A stretch of DNA of 64,000 nucleotides from Shuttleworthella satelles DSM 14600 (GTDB taxonomy: Bacteria; Bacillota; Clostridia; Lachnospirales; Lachnospiraceae). Of this stretch, positions 52,449 through 62,603 are shown one piece after another. The DNA lies in NCBI RefSeq assembly GCF_000160115.1, contig NZ_GG665866.1:1228825-1292824 (forward strand), read 5' to 3'. A model generated the notes under the pieces. It was not told the origin of the DNA. It ran no database searches and saw only the letters and a program-made list of their open reading frames with translations. The stretch's first letter is position 1; every line of letters starts with the position of its first letter. Made by a program: the position numbers and the translations under genes.

Positions 52449-54110
52449 TTATTCGTGATCCGTATTGACCGCCTGCTCGTGCTCTTCGACCTTAGCCGCG
52501 TCTGCCAGGGCGGCCGCGTACTTGTTCTGCGCCTCTTTCAAGGCAGACAGATTATATACATCCTTTTTTTGCGCCGCGGACAGGGCCTGATAGGCATCTG
52601 TCGCCGCCTTGGCTGCCGCTGGTCCGGAACCGGCCTTGCTGATCTTGTTGATTACCGCCTGAACTGCGCTGTCAGTGCAGGAAGTCTCTGTCCCGGGCAA
52701 ATTATAGACGACGACCGGCATGCCGACAGAGACATTGGCAAATACGCTTCCCGCAACAGATGGGGGGAGATTGACGCAGCCGTGGGATCCGTTGGTCAGA
52801 TAATTCTTGCCCCCATAATTGGACTTCCAGGGAGCGTCATGGAGTCCGATACCACCATCAAACGGCATCCAGTACTTCACCGGACTGGCATAGGAGGAAC
52901 CGTCGTCATTTCTCCCGCGAAGCGTTCGGTTGGCCTCATGGCTCTTAACCCGAAAGATCCCCACATTGGTCTGATGATTGTTGACAGGCTTGCCTGTTGT
53001 CACCGCCGTATCCACTACCTTCTTGCCATCCTTGTAGACAAAAAGGTGCTGGGCAGTCAGATTGACCTCAACATAGCTGGACCCGATATCATCGCCGGCA
53101 CCGCCTGCCGCCTTCTGAGAGAAGTTCAGATCGCGGGTCAGGTCCCTGCCGTCTGTCAGGTTTTCCTTGAGGGCATTGAACTCAGCTTCCTGGTCCACCT
53201 TCCTCCCATAGTCCCCGGAGGAAATATTGACGACCGCCCCATAGGAAGTATGAAAGCTGCGGTTCTTGCCAACCGTATCGTATTTGCCTGCCAGTTCCCC
53301 GACATATGCCCTGATCGCCTCATCATGCACGACCATATTGGCATTCTCGTCGATCCCGATCCACGAGATGATTTTCTCCTGCGGAACCGTCTCCTGGTCT
53401 CCTCCGATCTTCAGAGTGATCTTCATCTGGGCGATCTGATTCATTTTCCCGATGAGCTCTTTCAGTCTGCTGTCATCCGCTTTGAGCGTTGGCTGTACCG
53501 CATAGTCAGCCAGAGAGATTTCCTCCTGTAAATTGACAATCGCGTCCGCCAGGGCATCCTTGAACCGATCGGTGTCAATGTTATTGCCGTATACTTCCTC
53601 CTGAACAAGGTAAGATTTCTGCTGCTGATCATAGACCAGATCGGCATTCTTCGTCTGCACCAGGTCTGTCCGGCTGACCTCCGGAAGAGCGTCAACCAGG
53701 GCATTTAACTTATCTCGATTGAGCTTCCAACCGCTTGTCTTTTGTTCCAGCTTATCCCCGAGAAGATACCTGGGCCAGAGAAAGGCCTGCTGGTTTGCCA
53801 GTAAACGGCTCATATCACCTGGCTGAAGGTTGCTGGACAGATCGACCATATCCGGCGTGATCACCTGTTCGGTGGCCCCGTCAGCAGTCTTAATGACCAT
53901 GTGATAGGACTTCTCTCTGTCTGCAAGAAGATCTGCCATCTGCTGCGCCGTCTTGCCGAAAGAATCGATCCCGTTGACCCTGCTGTTGGGAACAAAATGA
54001 CTTCTAAAGAAGATTCCGACTCCCAGATAAGCAGCTGCCAGAAGGCCCACACAGGAAGCGGCGATCAAAAGCTTCTTAGGACCCCGCTTCTTCTTCTGTT
54101 CTTCCTCCAT
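52449..54110 (-). CDS. L,D-transpeptidase (YkuD) with peptidoglycan-binding repeats
   Basis: 553 residues. A short cytoplasmic N-terminus with KKKRGPKK, one membrane segment (about 13-33), two PG_binding_4-like domains, then the YkuD catalytic domain with the signature NGSHGCVNLPPSVA, in which Cys is the nucleophile and His the base. It forms 3-3 cross-links in peptidoglycan or attaches proteins to the wall, outside the cell. The tail has an alanine-rich helix (AAAKAATDAYQALSAAQKKDVYNLSALKEAQNKY). AGGGAG precedes the start. Confidence 0.92.
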   Translation of the reverse strand: MEEEQKKKRGPKKLLIAASCVGLLAAAYLGVGIFFRSHFVPNSRVNGIDSFGKTAQQMADLLADREKSYHMVIKTADGATEQVITPDMVDLSSNLQPGDMSRLLANQQAFLWPRYLLGDKLEQKTSGWKLNRDKLNALVDALPEVSRTDLVQTKNADLVYDQQQKSYLVQEEVYGNNIDTDRFKDALADAIVNLQEEISLADYAVQPTLKADDSRLKELIGKMNQIAQMKITLKIGGDQETVPQEKIISWIGIDENANMVVHDEAIRAYVGELAGKYDTVGKNRSFHTSYGAVVNISSGDYGRKVDQEAEFNALKENLTDGRDLTRDLNFSQKAAGGAGDDIGSSYVEVNLTAQHLFVYKDGKKVVDTAVTTGKPVNNHQTNVGIFRVKSHEANRTLRGRNDDGSSYASPVKYWMPFDGGIGLHDAPWKSNYGGKNYLTNGSHGCVNLPPSVAGSVFANVSVGMPVVVYNLPGTETSCTDSAVQAVINKISKAGSGPAAAKAATDAYQALSAAQKKDVYNLSALKEAQNKYAAALADAAKVEEHEQAVNTDHE

Positions 54111-54201
54111 ACTCTGCTCCCTGTCTTTTTAAACAAAATCGGACTCATTATAGCACAATCCCTGAGATCTATCTCCGGCTCAGTCAATTCGCCCTCAGAC
54201 C

Positions 54202-54251
54202 GCATCTGTCAATCTGCCCGCGCGCTGCATCTGTCAATCCGCCCGCGCGCT
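54202..54251. repeat. 25-bp tandem duplication across the hslO stop
   Basis: GCATCTGTCAATC followed by YGCCCGCGCGCT occurs at 54202-54226 and 54227-54251. The second copy includes the last codons and stop codon of hslO. Confidence 0.85.
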
Positions 54252-55124
54252 GTCTCTGATTTCTCTCAGCTCCTCACTTGTAAAATGATAGGCCCGGCCG
54301 CAGAACTGGCATTTGACCTCAATCGTCTTTCCCTCATCGATCATCTCCCGCAACTCCCTGTCGGACAGGGAAATCAGAGTCCGCTCCACCTTGTCTCTGC
54401 AGCAGTCACAGCGAAATGCGGCAGGCAGCGTCCCCCTCATCTTGGGTTCAAGACCAGCCAGAGCCTGATCCAGCATATCCTCCGGCCGCCTGCCTGAAGC
54501 AAGCATCTCTGTGACGTCCGGAATGCGTGACAGATTTTGCTCCAGAAGATCAATCACCGCATCCTCCGTATTGGGCATGAGCTGTAGAATAAAGCCCCCC
54601 GCCGCGAGGATATTCTCATCCCTTCCCACCAGAACGCCCAGGCCTGCCGCGGAGGGAACCTGCTCAGATGCCGCGAAATAATAGGTCAGGTCCTCAGCGA
54701 TTTCTCCGGTCTGGATGTCGACCGTTCCGACATAAGGCTCCTTGAGTCCCAGGTCCTTGATGACGCGAAGGATTCCCCCTCCTACCGCGCTTCCCACATC
54801 CAGGTGGCCGTCTGTCCTGGCCGGCAGATAGACCTCTGTGTTGCCGACAAAGCCCTTGGCGTGTCCCCTGGAATCCGCTGTCACGGTGATATTTCCCAGA
54901 GGGCCGTCAGCAAGGAATTGCAGAGTCAGTTCATCCTCCTCTCCCTTCATCATGGCCCCCATCATGAGAGCCGCGGACAGGCTTCTGCCCAGAGCCGCGC
55001 TTGCGATCGGACTTGTTTTATGTCTCTCATGCGCCGTCTGAACCAATTCCCTCGAGCGAATGGCAAAGGCCCGGATCTGATCCCCGGCCGCCGTTCCTCT
55101 GACAATGTAATCTTTCATTTCCAT
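54234..55124 (-). CDS. hslO: Hsp33 redox-regulated chaperone
   Basis: 296 residues. The N-terminal domain (MKDYIVRGTAAGDQIRAFAIRSRELV, SPIASAALGRSLSAALMMGAMMK) and C-terminal zinc-binding cysteines (FRCDCCRDKVE, VKCQFCGRAYHF) define Hsp33. Oxidation of these cysteines releases zinc and switches the chaperone on to hold unfolded proteins. Here the first pair is CDCC rather than CSCS-type. It overlaps the methyltransferase gene upstream by ten bases, so the two are co-translated. Confidence 0.94.
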   Translation of the reverse strand: MEMKDYIVRGTAAGDQIRAFAIRSRELVQTAHERHKTSPIASAALGRSLSAALMMGAMMKGEEDELTLQFLADGPLGNITVTADSRGHAKGFVGNTEVYLPARTDGHLDVGSAVGGGILRVIKDLGLKEPYVGTVDIQTGEIAEDLTYYFAASEQVPSAAGLGVLVGRDENILAAGGFILQLMPNTEDAVIDLLEQNLSRIPDVTEMLASGRRPEDMLDQALAGLEPKMRGTLPAAFRCDCCRDKVERTLISLSDRELREMIDEGKTIEVKCQFCGRAYHFTSEELREIRDSARAD

Positions 55125-56044
55125 CTCCTGAACGATGCTGTGTTTTTTGATCCGGCCTTGGCAATCTCCCTGGCCACAAAGTAATAGCGCTGGGTCCGGT
55201 CTGAAATCTCCCCCATGGTCTCCGCGTCCAGAACCTTCTCAAAGGCCAGACCGGACTCCTTTATCAGGCAAATGACCCTGTCGACCGGATAGGTCCTGGT
55301 CACATGCTCCTCATGACGGCGAAAGTATGCCCTCTCTTCTCTCCCCTCTCCCGCAGCGTCTCTTTTCTCCTCAGTGCCCTGCTCTTTGCCTGATGACGAT
55401 TCCACCGACGACTCCACCGCCAGTTCCCCTGCGTCCTCGCGGATGAACATCTCCAGATCATAGTGATTGATCCGACGGGCCTCGTCGAATTCATTTTGCC
55501 AGATGAAGGCCCCGATATCCCTGCAATCGGCAATCGTTCTCTCTCCCATCTTTCGATAGGCAGCCTCCGAGACAAGGTCAAATATGAAAACTCCTCCCGG
55601 GTCCAGGTAGTTGTTGACCAGGCGCAAAACCGTCAGCAGATCCTCCTCCGTCAACAGATAATTCATAGCGTCGCAGACAGCGTAAATCCCCGCCATCGTA
55701 CCATAGAGCTCAAAGGACCGCATATCCTGACACAGGTAGAGGATCTGCGCGGTCTCCGTCTTCTCTTCCGAGTCGGCTGCCGATTCCCTGGATAAAAGGC
55801 GGCGTATCTGCTTCTCCTGGGCAATCTGCAGCATGTCCGTCGACCGGTCAATCCCGGTCATGTCATAGCCGCTGGCCGCCATTCGCTCGGTCATATTGCC
55901 GGTGCCGCAGCCGAGTTCAGCGACAAGACCGGATCGAATCCCATACTCCTTAAAAATAGACAGCAGATGATCTCTCCACCGATCATAGGGTACGTCATCC
56001 ATAAAGCGGTCATATATTTCTGCAAAGCTCTCATAACAGGCCAT
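55115..56044 (-). CDS. Class I SAM-dependent methyltransferase
   Basis: 309 residues. The SAM-binding motif VAELGCGTGNMTERMAASGYDMTGIDRSTDML is followed by CDAMNYLLTEEDLLTVLRLVNNYLDPGGVFIFDL, as in small-molecule methyltransferases. The substrate is unknown. A low-complexity acidic insertion (SSVESSSGKEQGTEEKRD) lies near residue 210. It overlaps hslO by ten bases. GAGGAGAAG precedes the start. Confidence 0.88.
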   Translation of the reverse strand: MACYESFAEIYDRFMDDVPYDRWRDHLLSIFKEYGIRSGLVAELGCGTGNMTERMAASGYDMTGIDRSTDMLQIAQEKQIRRLLSRESAADSEEKTETAQILYLCQDMRSFELYGTMAGIYAVCDAMNYLLTEEDLLTVLRLVNNYLDPGGVFIFDLVSEAAYRKMGERTIADCRDIGAFIWQNEFDEARRINHYDLEMFIREDAGELAVESSVESSSGKEQGTEEKRDAAGEGREERAYFRRHEEHVTRTYPVDRVICLIKESGLAFEKVLDAETMGEISDRTQRYYFVAREIAKAGSKNTASFRRWK

Positions 56045-56195
56045 GCGTCTTCTCCTCTTTTTCGGGTCTCGTCAAATATCTTAGCATTGATCTGTGTTAT
56101 ACTGAATGCGCGTTTGACTGTCCATCCCGGGGATGTATTTTCAGGGAATAGAGCCCCTTCTTGTCCCCGATTTTTCAACAAAACAGGTAATTTTC

Positions 56196-57386
56196 ATGAA
56201 ATACAGGTTCCGGAGCCCTTTCCGCTGGCTCAGAAAGCCCAATGTCCACGCGCCTATGACCGATACCGAGGGCGGCACCAATGTCTCCGAGCGCTTTCAT
56301 CACTATATTTCCCGCTCCATCGCGGGCTTCTACAGACGACGCGTGCTTTCCCCCGCTATTTATCTGCTGATTCTGCTGGGGCTTTTCGCGCTGTCTCCGG
56401 CCCGCTCTATACTCTATCCCATGCAGGTGGAAGGATCCTTTAATCTGGCAGAGCTCTACCAAAATCAAACTCACTACGTGCATCTCACCCTGTCCAATCT
56501 CCACTTCACCGGCTATACCCGTCAGATGTTCGGCCTGACAACCGGATACTACTACTATACGGTCATGGATCAGAAGAGCTATATTGTCCTTCTCCGGCCG
56601 GATACATCCTCACAGGGCCTGCCCCAGATTGATCAGGTCGAAGTCTTCGCCAAAATCATCAAAAACCCCGCCTCCCTTGACCGGATCAAGGTTCATCTGA
56701 CGGAAGATTTGGGAGAGCACGCCGGTCTGGCTGGCGCCCTCTCCCCCTATATGGTCTCTGAGGCCGATGCCCGCGGTATCCTGCACCGGCTCCTGCTGAT
56801 TTTTATCTGGCTGACAGGCATTTACGCCGGCATCAGTCTCCTTTTAGACCTCCTGTACATCTTCTTTCCCAAGCTGTCCGCTCCCGTGCGTCGGCTGGGA
56901 GCCTACGGCGATCCATGGAAGCTGCTGGACCAGGCGGAAGAAGAACTCGCGACCATGCCCCAGCTGGCCACCGAGGATATTTTTATCACAGAGCATTTCT
57001 TTATCGAAACATCTGTCTACGGCGTCGCCATTGTCCCTATCTCAGAGATCAAATGGGTCTATAAGTATTCTACCCTGCACCGGATTCTCTGGCACCACTT
57101 CAGCATCTCATACACCCTCTATATCATGACAACCCATCGGCAGGCAATTCACTGCCCCAAGAATGCCAAGTCTGATATTGACGGAGTGATCGATTACCTG
57201 TCTGAGGCCAACCATGACATCCTGGTCGGCTTCACGGAGCGCAATCGCCTGCGCATGCAGTGGTACCTGCGCAAGCTTCCTCTGAGCGATCTCATCCCCT
57301 TCCTGCGCAGCCGCCCCGGTCATCGTCAGAAGATAGAAGCGATCAAGAAGCGGGAAAAGATATCCAAAGAAGATGAGCAGAACTGA
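56196..57386 (+). CDS. Membrane protein of unknown function (DUF6709-like)
   Basis: About 396 residues if started at ATG 56196; the frame opens at 56133 but the extra 21 residues do not look conserved and neither start has a strong ribosome binding site. Two membrane segments (about 49-67 and 207-230 of this form) flank an extracytoplasmic domain, and a C-terminal cytoplasmic domain contains LGAYGDPWKLLDQAEEELATMP, IFITEHFFIETSVYGVAIVPISEIKWVYKYS. It resembles the DUF6709 family from memory. It is divergent from the methyltransferase and convergent with the hydrolase gene. Confidence 0.65.
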   Translation: MKYRFRSPFRWLRKPNVHAPMTDTEGGTNVSERFHHYISRSIAGFYRRRVLSPAIYLLILLGLFALSPARSILYPMQVEGSFNLAELYQNQTHYVHLTLSNLHFTGYTRQMFGLTTGYYYYTVMDQKSYIVLLRPDTSSQGLPQIDQVEVFAKIIKNPASLDRIKVHLTEDLGEHAGLAGALSPYMVSEADARGILHRLLLIFIWLTGIYAGISLLLDLLYIFFPKLSAPVRRLGAYGDPWKLLDQAEEELATMPQLATEDIFITEHFFIETSVYGVAIVPISEIKWVYKYSTLHRILWHHFSISYTLYIMTTHRQAIHCPKNAKSDIDGVIDYLSEANHDILVGFTERNRLRMQWYLRKLPLSDLIPFLRSRPGHRQKIEAIKKREKISKEDEQN

Positions 57387-57423
57387 CTAAAGTCATCGAC
57401 CGGCAAGATGAAGATGCAGCGCC

Positions 57424-58389
57424 TTACTGTTCCTGTGAGTTTATCTTGCTCCCGTGCTCCTGCATCCAATCCCACAGGTCCTCATAGACCTGCTCACGAT
57501 CTGTCTCATTTAAGATCTCATGCCGGTCATTCTCATAGAGCTTCATCCGCAGATCACAAAAGCCGGCCGCCGCGTATTGCCCTCTGACACGCTCAACCCC
57601 CTTGCCCAAATCACCCACCGGGTCCTCGGCTCCGGAGACCAAAAGGAGGGGCAGATCCCTGCGTATCTTTGCGAGATGCTCCGGCCGATTGTCATAATAG
57701 CAGGCCTCCATAAGCCCCCGATAAGCGCCCAGACTGAAGAGATAGGTGCACTTGGGATCGGCGTAGTACTTTTTCACAATTTCCTGGTCCTTGGTCAGCC
57801 AGGAATTTCCGGTATCCCTTCCGCTTAAGTCATAGCGCTGATAAGGCCCTGAGAAGCTGAGCTTTTGAACCAACGAGCTGCGATAGTTCCAGCCCCTAAA
57901 GGCGGCGATCAGCTTGAGAACAGCCAGGCCAAAGCGCAGAGAGGAATCCGGCAGAGAACCGGTTCCCATGACAATTGCCCCATCCAATCCATCCAAATCC
58001 CCTGCTTTCTTCCCCAGAAACATGCGGACCAAATAGCTCCCCATGGAATGTCCCAGAAGAAAGAAAGGTGAACCGGGCCATTTCTCCTTCCCCAACTGAT
58101 AGTTTCGAAAGATATCCTCAACCATGATATCGGCCGGGTGCTCGGGCGACATGATCCCCCATTCCTCAGGCCCTCTCACAGACTCCCCATGGCCGATATG
58201 ATCGTGGCCGAAGACGACGATTCCCCGCTCATTTAACCAGAGGGCAAAAGGCTCGTATCGCTCGATATACTCCTGCATTCCGTGAACAATCTGCAGGACT
58301 CCCCTGACCTTCCCTGAATCTGGGACCCAGCGCACTGCGTGAATTTCAGAGTGTCTGTCTTTGGATTCAAATGTATAGCTTTCTCTCAT
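57424..58389 (-). CDS. Alpha/beta hydrolase, monoacylglycerol lipase-like
   Basis: 321 residues. Serine hydrolase with the oxyanion stretch LQIVHGMQEYIERYEPFALWLNERGIVVFGHDHIGHGESV, nucleophile elbow LLGHSMGSYLV (Ser near residue 114), Asp in LLLVSGAEDPVGD and His in YENDRHEILNE. This order matches lysophospholipase/monoacylglycerol lipase types. The natural substrate is unknown. GGGGAGG precedes the start. Confidence 0.88.
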   Translation of the reverse strand: MRESYTFESKDRHSEIHAVRWVPDSGKVRGVLQIVHGMQEYIERYEPFALWLNERGIVVFGHDHIGHGESVRGPEEWGIMSPEHPADIMVEDIFRNYQLGKEKWPGSPFFLLGHSMGSYLVRMFLGKKAGDLDGLDGAIVMGTGSLPDSSLRFGLAVLKLIAAFRGWNYRSSLVQKLSFSGPYQRYDLSGRDTGNSWLTKDQEIVKKYYADPKCTYLFSLGAYRGLMEACYYDNRPEHLAKIRRDLPLLLVSGAEDPVGDLGKGVERVRGQYAAAGFCDLRMKLYENDRHEILNETDREQVYEDLWDWMQEHGSKINSQEQ

Positions 58390-58624
58390 CTTTTCCTCCC
58401 CTTCGATTGCAGATCTTCCTCAATATGCTTCTTCCCGCCGCAGACCCTGGATCTGATTCTCCTTGGCACAAGCCCTGGATCTGATCGCTAAAAGTTCTTG
58501 ATGGTTAACCGGAAAATCTATTCTTTAAATTCTAACAGCTTCCATAGCATCTCTAATATTATCTCTAACAGCCCCTTCTTTCCAGCTGACTCTTCGCAGG
58601 GAAGACCAGCTGTGCCGGAGTCCG

Positions 58625-60397
58625 TCAGTCGCCTTCCGGCTCAATTTCCCGGATCACAAGCTGCAGACTCTTTCTGCCGCGGTAGGAATTGATCTGTGGC
58701 TCATAGACCATGCGAACCGCAAGGTCCCTTCGAAATCCATGGCAGAATTCCTCCCAGGAGCCCTGGCCATAGGCCTCTTCCACCGCTGTCGCAAATGCCC
58801 TCGCGTCGCCGAAATAGACTCCTTCCACTTCTGATGACCCTTCTCGCAGAGAAAATTTCAGGAATTGTCCCTCCCTCCCCATGGTTCGAAGAGAGCGAAC
58901 CAAAACATTTCGAACCGCAAAGAGGGGCTTTGGATTCCCGTTTCCGAAGGGCTCCAGCCGCTTTAACTCCTCCACTAATGAAATCGTGATGTAATGCAAG
59001 GGCATAGGGACATCAATGTGGATCTTCGGCAGCAGGTCATCCTCTGTCAGTGTGCAATTCGCGTTGAGCGCTCTGCGCAGGGAATCAATCTTGTCCCGCC
59101 GCAGACTGAGACCGGCCGCCATGGGATGCCCACCGAATTGAACCATCAAATCCTTACATCGGTTCATCTCTTCGAACATGGAGTAGGGGGGAATGGACCG
59201 GCCGCTCCCCTTGACCAGGCCCTCTGCGCTGGCGTCCGTCAGGATGAAGCAGGGACGCCAGAGACTCTCCTTCACCTTGCCCGCCACCAGCCCCGCGATG
59301 CTCTCATGCAGCTTGGGCAGGTAAATGACCAGAACCGGGTCTTTTGCGTAGTCCCCTTCTTTGATCTGGGTAAAGGCATCCTCCAGGCCTCTGGCTGTCA
59401 TGGCCTTGCGGGTCTCATTCAAGGCTGCCAGGTCCTCTGCCAAAACCCAGGCCTTTTCTGGCTCTTTCTCCTCTAAGAGCCGTGTACTCTTTTCCGCCGT
59501 TTCCAACCGCCCGGCGGCATTGAGACAGGGGCCCAGGATGAAGCCGATATGATAGGCGGACAGGTGGTCGGGATCAATCTCTCTGACGCGCATCAGGGCG
59601 GCCATCCCCGGATTGGAGGTCTTTCGCAGGCGCTCTAATCCCAGGGAGACGATAGTCCGGTTCTCATCCACCAGGGGCATGACATCGCCGACTGTCGCAA
59701 AGGCCGCGTTTTCCAGAAAATCCATGGCGAGAGTCACAGAGACGCCACGCTTCTCATAGAGAACAAAGACCAGCTTCCAGGCCACGACCGCCCCGCAGAT
59801 TTCCTTGAAGGGATAGGGACAATCCGCCTGCTTGGGATTGACAATCGCGTCCGCCGGGGGCAGCCTGTCAAGTCTTTTCCCATCGGCCATGGCAAAGGGA
59901 ACCTCATGGTGATCCGTGACAATCACCATCATCCCCAGGTCTTTGGCACGAGCAATTGCCTCCTTTGCCGCAATGCCATTGTCACAGGTAATGATAAGAG
60001 AAACGCCGGATTCGTGGGCATCTTCCACCAGATGTGAATTGAGCCCGTAGCCATCCTCGATCCGCTTGGGCAGGACATAATCCACATCGGCCTGGCAGGT
60101 CAGAAGCGCCTGGTGAAGGATATAAGTCGACTGGATCCCGTCGATATCGTAGTCACCGATAATGCGGATCTTCTTACCTGCATCGATGGCTTCAGACAGC
60201 AGGTCAGCTGCCCTGTCAACATCCTTGAGATCATGGGGATTTCGGATCTGATCCAGGGAGGGATGCAAATAGGCGTCAAAATCTTCTTCCGCGACACCCC
60301 GGTTGACCATGACCCGGGCCGTCACCTGGTCAATTCCATTGGCCCTGGCCAGAGCCTTAAAATCTGCCTTTTTATTGGTCAAAAGCCATTTACTCAT
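58625..60397 (-). CDS. recJ: Single-strand-specific exonuclease RecJ
   Basis: 590 residues. DHH-family phosphoesterase motifs: RIIGDYDIDGIQSTYIL, LIITCDNGIAAKEAIA, VIVTDHHEVPF and the DHHA1 part with VQFGGHPMAAGLSL. RecJ degrades single-stranded DNA 5' to 3' in recombination and mismatch repair. An OB-like C-terminal region follows. It lies upstream of no obvious partner; the ferritin gene precedes it on the same strand with a terminator in between. Confidence 0.93.
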   Translation of the reverse strand: MSKWLLTNKKADFKALARANGIDQVTARVMVNRGVAEEDFDAYLHPSLDQIRNPHDLKDVDRAADLLSEAIDAGKKIRIIGDYDIDGIQSTYILHQALLTCQADVDYVLPKRIEDGYGLNSHLVEDAHESGVSLIITCDNGIAAKEAIARAKDLGMMVIVTDHHEVPFAMADGKRLDRLPPADAIVNPKQADCPYPFKEICGAVVAWKLVFVLYEKRGVSVTLAMDFLENAAFATVGDVMPLVDENRTIVSLGLERLRKTSNPGMAALMRVREIDPDHLSAYHIGFILGPCLNAAGRLETAEKSTRLLEEKEPEKAWVLAEDLAALNETRKAMTARGLEDAFTQIKEGDYAKDPVLVIYLPKLHESIAGLVAGKVKESLWRPCFILTDASAEGLVKGSGRSIPPYSMFEEMNRCKDLMVQFGGHPMAAGLSLRRDKIDSLRRALNANCTLTEDDLLPKIHIDVPMPLHYITISLVEELKRLEPFGNGNPKPLFAVRNVLVRSLRTMGREGQFLKFSLREGSSEVEGVYFGDARAFATAVEEAYGQGSWEEFCHGFRRDLAVRMVYEPQINSYRGRKSLQLVIREIEPEGD

Positions 60398-60432
60398 CTG
60401 TCTTTCCCTTGTGCTAATTCACTGTCATGAAT

Positions 60433-60467
60433 AAGAAAAGCCGACCCTCTGGCTCTCCCGGGTCGGC
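60433..60467 (-). terminator. Terminator of the ferritin gene
   Basis: GCCGACCC (60440-60447) pairs with GGGTCGGC (60460-60467), followed on the minus strand by TTTTCTTATT. It is about 90 bp after the ferritin stop. Confidence 0.8.
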
Positions 60468-60555
60468 CTTATGTTTCATCCATTTCCTTATCCCAACATC
60501 TCAATGATTCTCAAGGCAAGGAAACAAATCACCAAAACACTTCTATTGTTGTGAA

Positions 60556-61068
60556 TCAAAGGGTCAGAGAGGGAGCGACATAAGCTCTTGCCAGAAGTTC
60601 CTGATTCAGCTCATAGAGCCCCTTGGGATCGTGGCCGAAGAGACTGAACTTCTTGATCAGATCGTCAGCATTCTTCTCCTCTTCTCCCTGTTCCTTGACG
60701 AACCAGTCATAGAACTGCATGGTGCGATAATCATGCTTCTCGTGAGCCGCCCCATAGATCTGATTAATCCGACCTGTAATGTAACACTCATGTTCCATCG
60801 CATAGTGCAGAGGATCCTCAGGGCTTTTGTATTCCTTAACGGGCATCTCGATATTGCTGAAATGAATCTTCTCCCCATTGTTGAGCAGGTAGGTTCGCAT
60901 GAGCATAGCGTGATCACGTTCCTCCTGCGCCTGCACCTGATACCAGTTGGCGAAACCGTCCAGCCCCTGATCTTCGTAGTAGTTGGCGAAATCCAGATAG
61001 AGGTAGGCGGATACGAACTCCGCATTGATCTGATCGTTGATCATCTCTGCAATCTTTGCATCTAACAT
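60556..61068 (-). CDS. ftnA: Non-heme ferritin
   Basis: 170 residues from ATG 61068 with AAGGAGG upstream (frame opens at 61086). Four-helix-bundle ferritin with ferroxidase ligands Glu in NAEFVSAYLYLDFANYYE, Glu and His in QAQEERDHAMLM, and Glu/Gln in the later helices (KEQGEEEKNADDL). It oxidises and stores iron in a 24-mer shell, protecting an anaerobe from iron-driven oxygen damage. A TATAAT box lies at 61099-61104 with no good -35. Bases 61069-61312 contain no further gene. Confidence 0.93.
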   Translation of the reverse strand: MLDAKIAEMINDQINAEFVSAYLYLDFANYYEDQGLDGFANWYQVQAQEERDHAMLMRTYLLNNGEKIHFSNIEMPVKEYKSPEDPLHYAMEHECYITGRINQIYGAAHEKHDYRTMQFYDWFVKEQGEEEKNADDLIKKFSLFGHDPKGLYELNQELLARAYVAPSLTL

Positions 61069-61312
61069 ATATTGCCTCCTTATCAAAAACCAGTCCTGAT
61101 TATAGTTGATTTCGAAAAAATATAGTAGTCCCTAGCTCATATCATCACTCTGACCCTGTCACTGCCGATCACGGCTTCCTGCCAGATCCCGGGCGCCGGT
61201 CAATATTCTCCAGTCAGCTCCTAATCGCCACTCTCCCTCGCTGATATCGGGATCTGTATCGTCCATGTCCGTCATCGGCCTCAGATAATGCAGATAAAAA
61301 AGACCTCTGCTC

Positions 61313-62299
61313 TTAAGCCAGAGAAGCAGTCACGATCGCCATATCATATACCTCCTGGGAATTGCATCCGCGGGAGAGATCGTTGATGGGCGCATTTAAC
61401 CCGAGAAGAATGGGGCCGTAGGCATCGAAATTACCCATACGCTGGGCGATCTTATAGCCGAGATTTCCGGCATTGATGTCCGGGAAGATGAAAGTATTGC
61501 AGTGGCCTGCAATCTGGGAGTCGGGAGCCTTCTGGCGGGCTACTGTTGGAGAAACAGCCGCATCGAACTGCAGCTCCCCCTCAATGGGAAGGTCCGGATA
61601 CTTGACCTTGGCCTTGGCCGTTGCGTTCTGCATCTTGGTGACTGATTCTCCCTTGCCGGATCCCTTGGTGGAGAAGCTTAAGAAGGCAACCTTGGGATCG
61701 ACGCCGAAGCGCTCCGCGCACTTGGTGGCCTGCCCGCAGATCTCGACCAGCTGATCCTCTGTGGGAACCAGGTTGATCGCACAGTCAGCCATGCAGAGAA
61801 CCTCATTTCCGCCGGTTGCGGAAGGACGAACCAGAATAAAGCAGGAGGAGACAATGCTGTTGCCGGGGGCAGCCTTGATGATCTGCAGGGCAGGACGAAC
61901 AGTGTCAGCTGTGGAATAGGTTGCGCCTCCCAGCAGGGAATCAGCATAGCCCATGCGAACCAGCATCGTCCCGAAATAGTTGGCCTGCTTTAAAGTCTTG
62001 ACCGCCTGCTCTCTTGTGCCTGCCTTGGCGCCGCGCAGCTCAATAAAGAGATCCACCATCTCATCCATGCGGTCAAAGTTGTTGGGATCAATAATAGCGG
62101 CGCCATTGATATTATCCCCGTCCGCCTCGGCAACGCGATGGATCTCCTTCGGATCCCCGACCAGAACCGGCTGCAGCCAGGTACCGGCCAGCAGCCTGGA
62201 AGCAGCCTGAAGGATGCGCTCATCGCTGCCCTCTGTAAATACGATCTTCTTTGGATTCGCCTTCAGGCGATCGATCATTGCACCAAATCCGTAACCCAT
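61313..62299 (-). CDS. pta: Phosphate acetyltransferase
   Basis: 328 residues. KIVFTEGSDERILQAASRLLAGT, then GGATYSTADTVRPALQIIKAAPGNSIVSSCFIL, FSTKGSGKGESVTKMQNATA and PDINAGNLGYKIAQRMG are the Pta family signatures. It converts acetyl-CoA and phosphate to acetyl phosphate, feeding ATP formation through acetate kinase, whose gene is not in the window. AGGAGGGAATC precedes the start. A promoter is predicted 75-100 bp upstream. It is the short (~330-residue) form usual in clostridia. Confidence 0.94.
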   Translation of the reverse strand: MGYGFGAMIDRLKANPKKIVFTEGSDERILQAASRLLAGTWLQPVLVGDPKEIHRVAEADGDNINGAAIIDPNNFDRMDEMVDLFIELRGAKAGTREQAVKTLKQANYFGTMLVRMGYADSLLGGATYSTADTVRPALQIIKAAPGNSIVSSCFILVRPSATGGNEVLCMADCAINLVPTEDQLVEICGQATKCAERFGVDPKVAFLSFSTKGSGKGESVTKMQNATAKAKVKYPDLPIEGELQFDAAVSPTVARQKAPDSQIAGHCNTFIFPDINAGNLGYKIAQRMGNFDAYGPILLGLNAPINDLSRGCNSQEVYDMAIVTASLA

Positions 62300-62372
62300 A
62301 CTGATTCCCTCCTATGTCTGATGTGGTTTCGGGCAAATGCCCGCTCCTGCATTTCTCACAGATCTTTATGTC

Positions 62373-62401
62373 ATTTTAGAACCCTTTTTTCACCGGCACA
62401 A
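62373..62401 (-). promoter_or_regulatory. Promoter of pta
   Basis: Minus strand TTGTGC (62396-62401), 17-bp spacer, TAAAAT (62373-62378). From here to 62600 no gene is seen. Confidence 0.5.
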
Positions 62402-62603
62402 TGGATTTATGTTCGAAAGTTGATACATATTCTTTTGTATTCAATTGTGTGCAATTTTCCGTTAATCTTTTGTCAGAGAGGGCTCCTAAAAAGACTTGAT
62501 AGAGATTCCGTCCCTCGCAATCCGTCTTCTTACAATTCACGATAATGAACTGCCCTCGGCGCTAGTATTCTTTCTCAGTCGTTGACATGCCTTCTTTTAT
62601 ATT